Source: Saccoglossus kowalevskii (lineage: Eukaryota > Hemichordata > Enteropneusta > Harrimaniidae). Taken from it: DNA of 64,000 bases. The translations under genes and the position numbers were made by a program. The notes below the pieces were generated by a model that worked only from the letters and a program-made list of their open reading frames with translations, did not search any database and had not been told where the DNA came from. Location: the NCBI RefSeq assembly GCF_000003605.2, contig NW_003105964.1:1-64000 (forward strand), written 5' to 3'. Positions within the stretch are counted from its first letter, which is position 1, and each line of letters starts with the position of its first letter. This document shows positions 50,322-62,932 of this stretch, one piece after another.

Positions 50322-52187
50322 AGGTAGAGATGCATGTATGAATTTTTAATGTAGTTGGGTCAGTCATGTCTGGAACAGAGGTAGAGATGCATGTATGAAT
50401 TTGTAATGTAGTTGGTCCAGTCATGTCTGTAACAGAGGTAGAGATGCATGTATGAATTTGTAATGTAGTTGGTCCAGTCATGTCTGGAACAGAGGTAGAG
50501 ATGCATGTATGAATTTGTAATGTAGTTGGTCAAGTCATGTCTGGAACAGAGGTAGAGATGCATGTATGAATTTTTAATGTAGTTGGTGCAGTCATGTCTG
50601 GAACAGATGTAGAGATGCATGTATGAATTTTTAATGTAGTTGGTCCAGTCATGTCTGGAACAGAGGTAGAGCTGCATGTATGAATTGTTAATGTAATTAG
50701 TACAGTCATGTCTGGAACAGAGGTAGAGATGCATGTATGAATTTTTAATGTAGTTGGTCCAGTCATGTCTGGAACAGAGGTAGAGATGCATGTATGAATT
50801 TTTAATGTAGTTGGTCCAGTCATGTCTGGAACAGAGGTAGAGATGCATGTATGAATTTGTAATGTAGTTGGTCCAGTCATGTCTGTAACAGAGGTAGAGA
50901 TGCATGTATGAATATGTAATGTAGTTGGTCCAGTTATGTCTGGAACAGAGGTAGAGATGCATGTATGAATTTTTAATGTAGTTGGTCCAGTCATGTCTGG
51001 AACAGAGGTAGAGATGCATGTATGAATTTTTAATGTAGTTGGTCCAGTCATGTCTGGAACAGAGGTAGAGATGCATGTATGAATTTGTAATGTAGTTGGT
51101 CCAGTCATGTCTGTAACAGAGGTAGAGATGAATGTATGAATTTTCAATGTAGTTGGTCAAGTCATGTCTGTAACAGAGGTAGAGATGCATGTATGAATAT
51201 GTAATGTAGTTGGTCCAGCCATGTCTGTAACAGAGGTAGAGATGCATGTATGAATTTGTAATGTAGTTGGTCCAATCATGTCTGGAACAGAGGTAGAGAT
51301 GCATGTATGAATTTGTAATGTAGTTGGTCCAGTCATGTCAGGAACAGAGGTAGAGATGCATGTATGAATTTTTAATGTAGTTGGTCCAATCATGTCTGGA
51401 ACAGAGGTAGAGATGCATGTATGAATTTGTAATGTAGTTGGTGCAGTCATGTCTGGAACAGAGGTAGAGATGCATGTATGAATTTTTAATGTAGTTAGTC
51501 CAGTCATGTCTGTAACAGAGGTAGAGATGCATGTATGAATTTTTAATGTAGTTGGTGCAGTCATGTCTGGAACGGAGGAAGAGATGCATGTATGAATTTT
51601 TAATGTAGTTGGTCCAGTCATGTCTGTAACAGAGGTAGAGATGCATGTATGAATTTGTAATGTAGTTGGTCCAGTCATGTCTGGAACAGAGGTAGAGATG
51701 CATGTATGAATGTTTAATGTAATTGGTCCAGTCATGTCTGGAACAGAGGTAGAGATGCATGTATGAATTTTTAATGTAATTGCTCCAGTCATGTCTGGAA
51801 CAGAGGTAAAGATGCATGTATGAATTTTTAATATAGTTGGTCCAATCATGTCTGGAACAGAGGTAGAGATGCATGTATGAATTTGTAATGTAGTTGGTCC
51901 AGTCATGTCTGGAACAGAGGTAGAGATGCATGTATGAATTTGTAATGTAATTGGTCCAGTTATGTCTGGAACAGAGGTAGAGATGCATGTATGAATTTGT
52001 AATGTAGTTGGTCCAGTCATGTCTGTAACAGAGGTAGAGATGCATGTATGAATTTTTAATGTAGTTGGTCCAGTCATGTCTGGAACAGAGGTAGAGATGC
52101 ATGTATGAATTTTAAATGTAGTTGGTCCAGTCATGTCTGGAACAGAGGTAGAGATGCATGTATGAATTTTTAATGTAGTTGGTCCAG
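50322..52187. repeat. Segment duplicate A, copy 3
   Basis: Aligns to 33,060-34,925 without a gap (offset 17,262). It differs by a few substitutions, such as GAATGTTTAATG at about 51,709 and a TTTGT spacer near 51,940. Its right part is repeated again 35 monomers downstream (53,420-54,125). Confidence 0.9.
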
Positions 52188-53419
52188 CCATGCCTGTAAC
52201 AGAGGTAGAGATGCATGTATGAATTTTTAATGTAGTTGGTCCAGTCATGTCTGCAACAGAGGTAGAGATGCATGTATGAATTTGTAATGTAGTTGGTCCA
52301 GTCATGTCTGGAACAGAGGTAGAGATGCATGTATGAATTTGTAATGTAGTTGGTCCAGTCATGTCTGGAACAGAGGTAGAGATGCATGTATGAATTTGTA
52401 ATGTAGTTGGTGCAGTCATGTCTGGAACAGAGGTAGAGATGCATGTATGAATTTGTAATGTAGTTGGTCCAGTCATGTCTGGAACAGAGGTAGAGATGCA
52501 TGTATGAATTTGTAATGTAGTTGGTCCAGTCATGTCTGGAACAGAGGTAGAGATGCATGTATGAATTTTCAATGTAGTTGGTCCAGTCATGTCTGGAACA
52601 GATGTAGAGATGCATGTATGAATTTGTAATGTAGTTGGTCCAGTCATGTCTGGAACAGAGGTAGAGATGCATGTATGAATTTTCAATGTAGTTGGTCCAG
52701 TCATGTCTGGAACAGATGTAGAGATGCCTGTATGAATATGTAATGTAGTTGGTCCAGTCATGTCTGGAACAGAGGTAGAGATGCATGTATGAATTTTTAA
52801 TGTAGTTGGTGCAGTCATGTCTGGAACGGAGGAAGAGATGCATGTATGAATTTTTAATGTAGTTGGTCCAGTCATGTCTGGAACAGATGTAGAGATGCAT
52901 GTATGAATTTGTAATGTAGTTGGTCCAGTCATGTCTGGAACAGAGGTAGAGATGCATGTATGAATTTTCAATGTAGTTGGTCCAGTCATGTCTGGAACAG
53001 ATGTAGAGATGCCTGTATGAATATGTAATGTAGTTGGTCCAGTCATGTCTGGAACAGAGGTAGAGATGCATGTATGAATTTTTAATGTAGTTGGTGCAGT
53101 CATGTCTGCAACAGAGGTAGAGATGCATGTATAATTGTTTAATGTAATTGGTCCAGTCATGTCTGGAACAGAGGTAGAGATGCATGTGTGAATTTTTAAT
53201 GTAGTTGGTCCAGTCATGTCTGGAACAGAGGTAGAGATGCATGTATGAATTTTTAATGTAGTTGGTCCAGTCATGTCTGGAACAGAGGTAGAGATGCATG
53301 TATGAATTTGTAATGTAGTTGGTCCAATCATGTCTGGAACAGAGGTAGAGATGCATGTATGAATTTTTAATGTAGTTGGTGCAGTCATGTCTGGAACAGA
53401 GGTAGAGATGCATGTATGA

Positions 53420-54125
53420 ATTTGTAATGTAGTTGGTGCAGTCATGTCTGGAACAGAGGTAGAGATGCATGTATGAATTTTTAATGTAGTTAGTCCAGTC
53501 ATGTCTGTAACAGAGGTAGAGATGCATGTATGAATTTTTAATGTAGTTGGTGCAGTCATGTCTGGAACGGAGGAAGAGATGCATGTATGAATTTTTAATG
53601 TAGTTGGTCCAGTCATGTCTGTAACAGAGGTAGAGATGCATGTATGAATTTGTAATGTAGTTGGTCCAGTCATGTCTGGAACAAAGGTAGAGATGCATGT
53701 ATGAATTTTTAATGTAATTGGTCCAGTCATGTCTGGAACAGAGGTAGAGATGCATGTATGAATTTTTAATGTAATTGCTCCAGTCATGTCTGGAACAGAG
53801 GTAAAGATGCATGTATGAATTTTTAATATAGTTGGTCCAATCATGTCTGGAACAGAGGTAGAGATGCATGTATGAATTTGTAATGTAGTTGGTCCAGTCA
53901 TGTCTGGAACAGAGGTAGAGATGCATGTATGAATTTTTAATGTAATTGGTCCAGTTATGTCTGGAACAGAGGTAGAGATGCATGTATGAATTTGTAATGT
54001 AGTTGGTCCAGTCATGTCTGTAACAGAGGTAGAGATGCATGTATGATTTTTAATGTAGTTGGTCCAGTCATGTCTGGAACAGAGGTAGAGATGCATGTAT
54101 GATTTTAAATGTAGTTGGTCAGTCA
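53420..54125. repeat. 35-monomer (1,995-bp) repeat of segment A
   Basis: GTAGTTAGTCC (TAGTCC at 53,491), TAATTGCTCC (53,777) and GTTATG (53,954) lie exactly 1,995 bp after their partners at 51,496, 51,782 and 51,959. Near the right end single bases are lost at about 54,046 (GATTTTTAATG), 54,101 (GATTTTAAATG) and 54,118 (GTTGGTCAGTC), a second small indel cluster. Confidence 0.85.
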
Positions 54126-54129
54126 TGTC

Positions 54130-55740
54130 AGTAACAGAGGTAGAGATGCATGTATGAATTTGTAATGTAGTTGGTCCAGTCATGTCTGTAACAGATGTAG
54201 AGATGCATGTATGAATATGTAATGTAGTTGGTCCAGTCATGTCTGTAACAGAGGTAGAGATGCTTGTATGAATTTTTAATGTAGTTGGTCCAGTCATATC
54301 TGGAACAGAGGTAGAGATTCATGTATGAATATGTAATGTAGTTGGTCCAGTCATGTCTGGAACAGAGGTAGAGATGCATGTATGAATTTTTAGTGTAGTT
54401 GGTCCAGTCATGTATGGAACAGAGGTAGAGATGCATGTATGAATTTTTAATGTAGTTGGGTCAGTCATGTCTGTAACAGAGGTAGAGATGCATGTATGAA
54501 TTTGTAATGTAGTTGGTCCAGTCATGTCTGTAACAGATGTAGAGATGCATGTATGAATTTTTAATGTAGTTGGTCCAATCATGTCTGGAACAGAGGTAGA
54601 GATGCATGTATGAATATGTAATGTAGTTGGTCCAGTCATGTCTGGAACAGAGGTAGAGATGCATGTATGAATTTTTAATGTAGTTGGTCCAGTCATGTCT
54701 GGAACAGAGGTAGAGATGCATGTATGAATTTTTAATGTAGTTGGTCCAGTCATGTCTGTAACAGAGGTAGAGATGAATGTATGAATTTTCAATGTAGTTG
54801 GTCAAGTCATGTCTGTAACAGAGGTAGAGATGCATGTATGAATTTTCAATGTAGTTGGTCCAGTCATGTCTGGAACAGAGGTAGAGATGCATGTATGAAT
54901 TTTTAATGTAGTTGGTCCAGTCATGTCTGTAACAGAGGTAGAGATGAATGTATGAATTTTCAATGTAGTTGGTCAAGTCATGTCTGTAACAGAGGTAGAG
55001 ATGCATGTATGAATTTTCAATGTAGTTGGTCCAGTCATGTCTGGAACAGAGGTAGAGATGCATGTATGAATTTGTAATGTAGTTGGTCCAGTCATGTCTG
55101 GAACAGAGGTAGAGATGCATGTATGAATATGTAATGTAGTTGGTCCAGTCATGTCTGGAACAGAGGTAGAGATGCATGTATGAATTTATAATGTAGTTGG
55201 TCCAGTCATGTCTGGAACAGAGGTAGAGATGCATGTATGAATTTTTTATGTAGTTGGGTCAGTCATGTCTGTAACAGAGGTAGAGATGCATGTATGAATT
55301 TGTAATGTAGTTGGTCCAGTCATGTCTGTAACAGATGTAGAGATGCATGTATGAATATGTAATGTAGTTGGTCCAGTCATGTCTGTAACAGAGGTAGAGA
55401 TGCTTGTATGAATTTTTAATGTAGTTGGTCCAGTCATATCTGGAACAGAGGTAGAGATTCATGTATGAATATGTAATGTAGTTGGTCCAGTCATGTCTGG
55501 AACAGAGGTAGAGATGCATGTATGAATTTTTAGTGTAGTTGGTCCAGTCATGTATGGAACAGAGGTAGAGATGCATGTATAAATTTTTAATGTAGTTGGG
55601 TCAGTCATGCCTGTAACAGAGGTAGAGATGCATGTATGAATTTGTAATGTAGTTGGTCCAGTCATGTCTGGAACAGAGGTAGAGATGCATGTATGAATTT
55701 TTAATGTAGTTGGTCCAATCATGTCTGGAACAGAGGTAGA
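54130..55740. repeat. 20-monomer (1,140-bp) tandem repeat of block T
   Basis: CATATCTGG at 54,295 and 55,435 is exactly 1,140 bp apart, and the two series are collinear for about 470 bp (54,130-54,600 and 55,270-55,740). Between them sits a 171-bp trimer pair (GAATGTATG at 54,775 and 54,946). Confidence 0.85.
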
Positions 55741-56220
55741 GATGCATGTATAAATTTGTAATGTAGTTGGTCCAGTCATGTCTGGAACAGAGGTAGAGAT
55801 GCATGTATGAATTTTCAATGTAGTTGGTCCAGTCATGTCTGGAACAGAGGTAGAGATGCATGTATGAATATGTAATGTAGTTGGTCCAGTCATGTCTGGA
55901 ACAGAGGTAGAGATGCATGTATGAAATTTCAATGTAGTTGGTCCAGTCATGTCTGGAACAGATGTAGAGATGCATGTATGAATATGTAATGTAGTTGGTC
56001 CAGTCATGTCTGGAACAGAGGTAGAGATGCATGTATGAATTGTTAATGTAGTTGGTCCAGTCATGTCTGGAACAGAGGTAGAGATGCATGTATGAATTTT
56101 AATGTAGTTGGTCCAGTCATGTCTGGAACAGAGGTAAAGATACATGTATGAATTTGTAATGTAGTTGGTCCAGTCATGTCTGGAACAGAGGTAGAGATGC
56201 ATGTATGAATTTTTAATGTA
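55740..56220. repeat. GAAATTTC / AGATG / TTGTT series
   Basis: Ordered monomers are GTATAAATTTG, TTTTC, ATATG, GAAATTTC, AGATG with ATATG, then TTGTT. The same series, in whole or part, is seen at about 6,840-7,090, 21,215-21,520 and 63,620-63,930. GAATTTTAATG (56,094) followed by GATACATG matches the pair at 7,134-7,190. Confidence 0.75.
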
Positions 56221-57215
56221 GTTGGTCCAGTCATGCCTGTAACAGAGGTAGAGATGCATGTATGAATTTTTAATGTAGTTGGTCCAGTCATGTCAGGAAC
56301 AGAGGTAGAGATGCATGTATGAATTTTTAATGTAGTTGGTCCAGTCATGTCTGGAACAGAGGTAGAGATGCATGTATGAATTTTTAATGTAGTTGGTCCA
56401 ATCATGTCTGGAACAGAGGTAGAGATGCATGTATGAATTTTTAATGTAGTTGGTCCAGCCATGTCTGTAACAGAGGTAGAGATGCATGTATGAATTTTTA
56501 ATGTAGTTGGTCCAGTCATGTCTGTAACAGAGGTAGAGATGCATGTATGAATTTTTAATGTAGTTGGTCCAGCCATGTCTGTAACAGAGGTAGAGATGCA
56601 TGTATGAATTTTTAATGTAGTTGGTCCAGTCATGTCTGGAACAGAGGTAGAGATGCATGTATGAATTTGTAATGTAGTCTAGTCCAGTCATGTCTGGAAC
56701 AAATGTAGAGATGCATGTATGAATTTTTAATGTAATTGGTCCAGTCATGTCTGGAACAGAGGTAGAGATGCATGTATGAATTTTTAATGTAGTTGGTCCA
56801 GTCATGTCTGGAACAGAGGTAGAGATGCATGTATGAATTTTTAATGTAGTTGGTCCAGTCATGTCAGGAACAAAGGTAGAGATGCATGTATGAATTTTTA
56901 ATGTAGTTGGTCCAGTCATGTCAGAAACAGAGGTAGAGATGCATGTATGAATTTTTAATGTACTTGGTCCAGTCATGTCTGGAACAGAGGTAGTCATGCA
57001 TGTATGTTTTTTTAATGTAGTTGGTCCAGTCATGTCTGTAACAGAGGTAGAGATGCATGTATGAATCCTTAATGTAGTTGGTGCAGTCATGTCTGGAACA
57101 GAGGTAGAGATGCATGTATGAATTTTTAATGTAGTTGGTCCAGTCATGTATGGAACAGAGGTAGAGATGCATGTATGAATTTTTAATGTAGTTGGTCCAG
57201 TCATGTCTGTAACAG
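56220..57215. repeat. Segment duplicate H, copy 1
   Basis: Private markers are GTCTAGTCC (56,677), GGAACAAATG, and GGTAGTCATG (56,990) followed by GTATGTTTTTTT. They recur at 60,782 and 61,095, an offset of 4,105. Upstream, at GTCAGGAAC (56,291 and 60,339), the offset is 4,048. Exactly one 57-bp monomer was therefore gained or lost between the copies. Confidence 0.85.
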
Positions 57216-58430
57216 AGGTAGAGTTGAATGTATGAATTTGTAATGTAGTTGGTCCAGTCATGTCTGGAACTGAGGTAGAGATGCATGTATGAATTTTGAA
57301 TGTAGTTGGTCCAATCATGTCTGTAACAGGGGTAGAGATGCATGTATGAATTTTTAATGTAGTTGGTCCAGCCATGTCTGTAACAGAGGTAGAAATGCAT
57401 GTATGAATTTCTAATGTAGTTGGTCCTGCCATGTCTGTAACAGAGGTAGAGATGCATGTATGAATTTTTAATGTAGTTGGTCCAGTCATGTCTGTAACAG
57501 AGGTAGAGATGCATGTATGAATTTTTAATGTAGTTGGTCCAGCCATGTCTGTAACAGAGGTAGAGATGCATGTATGAATTTTTAATGTAGTTGGTCCAAT
57601 CATGTCTGGAACAGAGGTAGAGATGCATGTATGAATTTGTAATGTAGTTGGTCCAGTCATGTCTGGAACAGAGGTAGAGATGCATGTATGAATTTGTAAT
57701 GTAGTTGGTCCAGTCATGTCTGGAACAGAGGTAGAGATGCATGTATGAATTTTTAATGTAGTTGGTCCAGTCATGTCTGGAACAGAGGTAGAGATGCATG
57801 TATGAATTTTTAATGTAGTTGGTCCAGTCATGTGAGGAACAGAGGTAGAGATGCATGTATGAATTTTTAATGTAGTTGGTCCAGTCATGTCAGAAACAGA
57901 GGTAGAGATGCATGTATGAATTTTTAATGTAGTTGGTCCAGTCATGTCAGGAACAGAGGTAGAGATGCATGTATGAATTTTTAATGTAGTTGGTCCAGTC
58001 ATGTCAGGAACAGAGGTAGAGATGCATGTATGAATTTGTAATGTAGTTGGTCCAGTCATGTCTGGAACTGAGGTAGAGATGCATGTATGAATTTTGAATG
58101 TAGTTGGTCCAGTCATGTCTGGAACAGAGGTAGAGATGCATGTATGAATTTTTAATGTAGTTGGTCCAGCCATGTCTGTAACAGAGGTAAAGATGCATGT
58201 ATGAATTTGTAATGTAGTTGGTCCAGTCATGTCTGTAACAGAGGTAGAGATGCATGTATGAATTTTTAATGTAGTTGGTCCAGCCATATCTGTAACAGAG
58301 GTAAAGATGCATGTATGAATTTTTAATGTAGTTGGTCCAGCCATGTCTGTAACAGAGGTAGAGATGCATGTATGAATTTTTAATGTAGTTGGTGCAGTCA
58401 TGTCTGGAACGGAGGAAGAGATGCATGTAT
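57215..58430. repeat. Mixed satellite stretch
   Basis: Ordinary monomers, with GTTGAATG at about 57,229, AACTGAGG at 57,269 and about 58,066, GAATTTTGAATG spacers (57,292 and about 58,090) and several CCAGCC monomers. No gene was seen. Confidence 0.7.
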
Positions 58431-59450
58431 GAATTTTTAATGTAGTTGGTCCAGTCATGTCTGGAACAGAGGTAGAGATGCATGTACGAATTTTTAATGT
58501 AGTTGGTCCAGTCATGTCTGTAACAGAGGTAGAGATGCATGTATGAATTTGTAATGTAGTTGGTCCAGTCATGTCTGGAACAGAGGTAAAGATGCATGTA
58601 TGAATTTTTAATGTAATTGGTCCAGTCATGTCTGGAACAGAGGTAGAGATGCATGTATGAATTTTTAATGTAATTGGTCCAGTCATGTCTGGAACAGAGG
58701 TAGAGATGCATGTATGAATTTGTAATGTAGTTGGTCCAGTCATGTCTGGAACAGAGGTAGAGATGCATGTATGAATTTTTAATGTAGTTGGTCCAGTCAT
58801 GTCTGGAACAGAGGTAGAGATGCATGTATGAATTTGTAATGTAGTTGGTCCAGTCATGTCTGGAACTGAGGTAGAGATGCATGTATGAATTTTTAATGTA
58901 GTTGGTCCAGTCATGTCTGGAACAGAGGTAGAGATGCATGTATGAATTTGTAATGTAGTTGGTCCAATCATGTCTGGAACAGAGGTAGAGATGCATGTAC
59001 GAATTTTTAATGTAGTTGGTCCAGTCATGTCTGTAACAGAGGTAGAGATGCATGTATGAATTTGTAATGTAGTTGGTCCAGTCATGTCTGGAACAGAGGT
59101 AGAGATGCATGTATGAATTTTTAATGTAATTGGTCCAGTCATGTCTGGAACAGAGGTAGAGATGCATGTATGAATTTTTAATGTAATTGGTCCAGTCATG
59201 TCTGGAACAGAGGTAGAGATGCATGTATGAATTTGTAATGTAGTTGGTCCAGTCATGTCTGGAACTGAGGTAGAGATGCATGTATGAATTTTTAATGTAG
59301 TTGGTCCAGTCATGTCTGGAACAGAGGTAGAGATGCATGTATGAATTTGTAATGTAGTTGGTCCAATCATGTCTGGAACAGAGGTAGAGATGCATGTATG
59401 AATTTTTAATGTAATTGGTCCAGTCATGTCTGGAACAGAGGTAGAGATGC
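58430..59450. repeat. 9-monomer (513-bp) higher-order repeat with a 7-monomer derivative
   Basis: GTACGAATTTTT lies at 58,484 and 58,997, 513 bp apart. Between them are GTCTGTAAC, two GTAATTGG monomers, AACTGAGG and CCAATC. The next pass repeats this order but lacks two monomers before AACTGAGG, giving seven monomers. This is a clear record of whole-monomer loss. Confidence 0.85.
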
Positions 59451-60267
59451 ATGTATGAATTTGTAATGTAGTTGGTCCAGTCATGTCTGGAACAGAGGTA
59501 GAGATGCATGTATGAATTTTTAATGTAATTGGTCCAGTCATGTCTGGAACAGAGGTAGAGATGCATGTATGAATTTGTAATGTAGTTGGTCCAGTCATGT
59601 CTGGAACTGAGGTAGAGATGCATGTATGAATTGTTAATGTAGTTGGTCCAGTCATGTCTGGAACAGAGGTAGAGATGCATGTATGAATTTGTAATGTAGT
59701 TGGTCCAGTCATGTCTGGAACAGAGGTAGAGATGCATGTATGAATTTTTAATGTAGTTGGTCCCGTCATGTCTGGAACAGAGGTAGAGATGCATGTATGA
59801 ATTTTCAATGTAGTTGGTCCAGTCATGTCTGGAACAGAGGTAGAGATGCATGTATGAATTTTTAATGTAGTTGGTCCAGTCATGTCTGGAACAGAGGTAG
59901 AGATGCCTGTATGAATTTGTAATGTAGTTGGTCCAGTCATGTCTGGAACTGAGGTAGAGATGCATGTATGAATTTTGAATGTAGTTGGTCCAATCATGTC
60001 TGTAACAGAGGTAGAGATGCATGTATGAATTTTTAATGTAGTTGGTCCAGCCATGTCTGTAACAGAGGTAGAGATGCATGTATGAATTTTTAATGTAGTT
60101 GGTCCAGCCATGTCTGTAACAGAGGTAGAGATGCTTGTATGAATTTTTAATGTAGTTGGTCCAGTCATGTCTGGAACAGAGGTAGAGATGCATGTATGAA
60201 TTTTTAATGTAGTTGGTGCAGTCATGTCTGTAACAGAGGTAGAGATGCATGTATGAATTTTTAATGT

Positions 60268-61320
60268 AGTTGGTCCAGCCATGCCTGTAATAGAGGTAGA
60301 GATGCATGTATGAATTTTTAATGTAGTTGGTCCAGTCATGTCAGGAACAGAGGTAGAGATGCATGTATGAATTTTTAATGTAGTTGGTCCAGTCATGTCT
60401 GGAACAGAGGTAGAGATGCATGTATGAATTTTTAATGTAGTTGGTCCAATCATGTCTGGAACAGAGGTAGAGATGCATGTATGAATTTTTAATGTAGTTG
60501 GTCCAGCCATGTCTGTAACAGAGGTAGAGATGCATGTATGAATTTTTAATGTAGTCGGTCCAGTCATGTCTGTAACAGAGGTAGAGATGCATGTATGAAT
60601 TTTTAATGTAGTTGGTCCAGCCATGTCTGTAACAGAGGTAGAGATGCATGTATGAATTTTTAATGTAGTTGGTCCAGTCATGTCTGGAACAGAGGTAGAG
60701 ATGCATGTATGAATTTTTAATGTAGTTGGTCCAGCCATGTCTGTAACAGAGGTAGAGATGCATGTATGAATTTGTAATGTAGTCTAGTCCAGTCATGTCT
60801 GGAACAAATGTAGAGATGCATGTATGAATTTTTAATGTAATTGGTCCAGTCATGTCTGGAACAGAGGTAGAGATGCATGTATGAATTTTTAATGTAGTTG
60901 GTCCAGTCATGTCTGGAACAGAGGTAGAGATGCATGTATGAATTTTTAATGTAGTTGGTCCAGTCATGTCAGGAACAAAGGTAGAGATGCATGTATGAAT
61001 TTTTAATGTAGTTGGTCCAGTCATGTCAGAAACAGAGGTAGAGATGCATGTATGAATTTTTAATGTACTTGGTCCAGTCATGTCTGGAACAGAGGTAGTC
61101 ATGCATGTATGTTTTTTTAATGTAGTTGGTCCAGTCATGTCTGTAACAGAGGTAGAGATGCATGTATGAATCTTTAATGTAGTTGGTGCAGTCATGTCTG
61201 GAACAGAGGTAGAGATGCATGTATGAATTTTTAATGTAGTTGGTCCAGTCATGTATGGAACAGAGGTAGAGATGCATGTATGAATTTTTAATGTAGTTGG
61301 TCCAGTCATGTCTGTAACAG
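60268..61320. repeat. Segment duplicate H, copy 2
   Basis: This is the partner of 56,220-57,215. It carries one extra CCAGCC monomer before GTCTAGTCC and a GTAGTCGGTCC substitution near 60,553. After about 61,320 it continues with GATGCATG where the other copy has GTTGAATG. Confidence 0.85.
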
Positions 61321-61694
61321 AGGTAGAGATGCATGTATGAATTTTTAATGTAGTTGGTCCAGCCATGTCTGTAACAGAGGTAGAGATGCATGTATGAATT
61401 TTTAATGTAGTTGGTCCAAATCATGTCTGGAACAGAGGTAGAGATGCATGTATGAATTTGTAATGTAGTTGGTCCAGTCATGTCTGGAACAGAGGTAGAG
61501 ATGCATGTATGAATTTGTAATGTAGTTGGTCCAGTCATGTCTGGAACAGAGGTAGAGATGCATGTATGAATTTTTAATGTAGTTGGTCCAGTCATGTCTG
61601 GAACAGAGGTAGAGATGCATGTATGAATTTTTAATGTAGTTGGTCCAGTAATGTCTGTAACAGAGATAGAGATGCATGTATGAATTTTTAATGT

Positions 61695-61940
61695 AGTTGG
61701 TCCAGCCATGCCTGTAACAGAGGTAGAGATGCATGTATGAATTTTTAATGTAGTTGGTCCAGCCATGTCTGTAACAGAGGTAGAGATGCATGTATGAATT
61801 TTTAATGTAGTTGGTCCAGCCATGTCTGTAACAGAGGTAGAGATGCATGTATGAATTGTTAATGTAGTTGGTCCAGCCATGTCTGTAACAGAGGTAGAGA
61901 TGCATGTATGAATTTTTAATGTTGTTGGTCCAGCCATGTC
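61695..61940. repeat. Run of five CCAGCC monomers
   Basis: CCAGCCATG occurs in five consecutive monomers (about 61,701 to 61,931), one with CATGCCTG and one with a TTGTT spacer. It is followed by a third GTCTAGTCC monomer at about 61,981. Confidence 0.8.
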
Positions 61941-62932
61941 TGTAACAGAGGTAGAGATGCATGTATGAATTTGTAATGTAGTCTAGTCCAGTCATGTCTG
62001 GAACAGATGTAGAGATGCATGTATGAATTTTTAATGTAGTTGGTCCAGTCATGTCTGGAACAGAGGTAGAGATGCATGTATGAATTTGTAATGTAGTTGG
62101 TGCAGTCATGTCTGGAACAGATGTAGAGATGCATGTATGAATTTTTAATGTAGTTGGTCCAGTCATGTCTGGAACAGAGGTAGAGATGCATGTATGAATT
62201 TTTAATGTAGTTGGTCCAATCATGTCTGGAACAGAGGTAGAGATGCATGTATGAATTTGTAATGTAGTTGGTCCAGTCATGTCTGGAACAGAGGTAGAGA
62301 TGCATGTATGAATATGTAATGTAGGTGGTCCAGTCATGTCTGGAACAGAGGTAGAGATGCATGTATAAATTTGTAATGTAGTTGGTCCAGTCATGTCTGG
62401 AACAGAGGTAGAGATGCATGTATGAATTTTCAATGTAGTTGGTCCAGTCATGTCTGGAACAGAGGTAGAGATGCATGTATGAATATGTAATGTAGTTGGT
62501 CCAGTCATGTCTGGAACAGAGGTAGAGATGCATGTATGAATTTTCAATGTAGTTGGTCCAGTCATGTCTGGAACAGAGGTAGAGATGCATGTATGAATAT
62601 GTAATGTAGTTGGTCCAGTCATGTCTGGAACAGAGGTACAGATGCATGTATGAATTTGTAATATAGTTGGTCCAGTCATGTCTGGAACAGATGTAGAGAT
62701 GCATGTATGAATTTATAATGTAGTTGGTCCAGTCATGTCTGGAACAGAGGTAGAGATGCATGTATGAATTTTAAATGTAGTTGGTCCAGTCATGTCTGGA
62801 ACAGATGTAGAGATGCATGTATGAATATGTAATATAGTTGGTCCAGTCATGTCTGGAACAGAGGTAGAGATGCATGTATGAATTTTTAATGTAGTTGGTC
62901 CAGTCATGTCTGGAACAGAGGTAGAGATGCAT
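61940..62932. repeat. Mixed satellite stretch
   Basis: Ordinary monomers, including GTAGGTGG at about 62,322, GAGGTACAG at 62,635 and AATATAGTTGG at about 62,662 and 62,830. No gene was seen. Confidence 0.7.
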
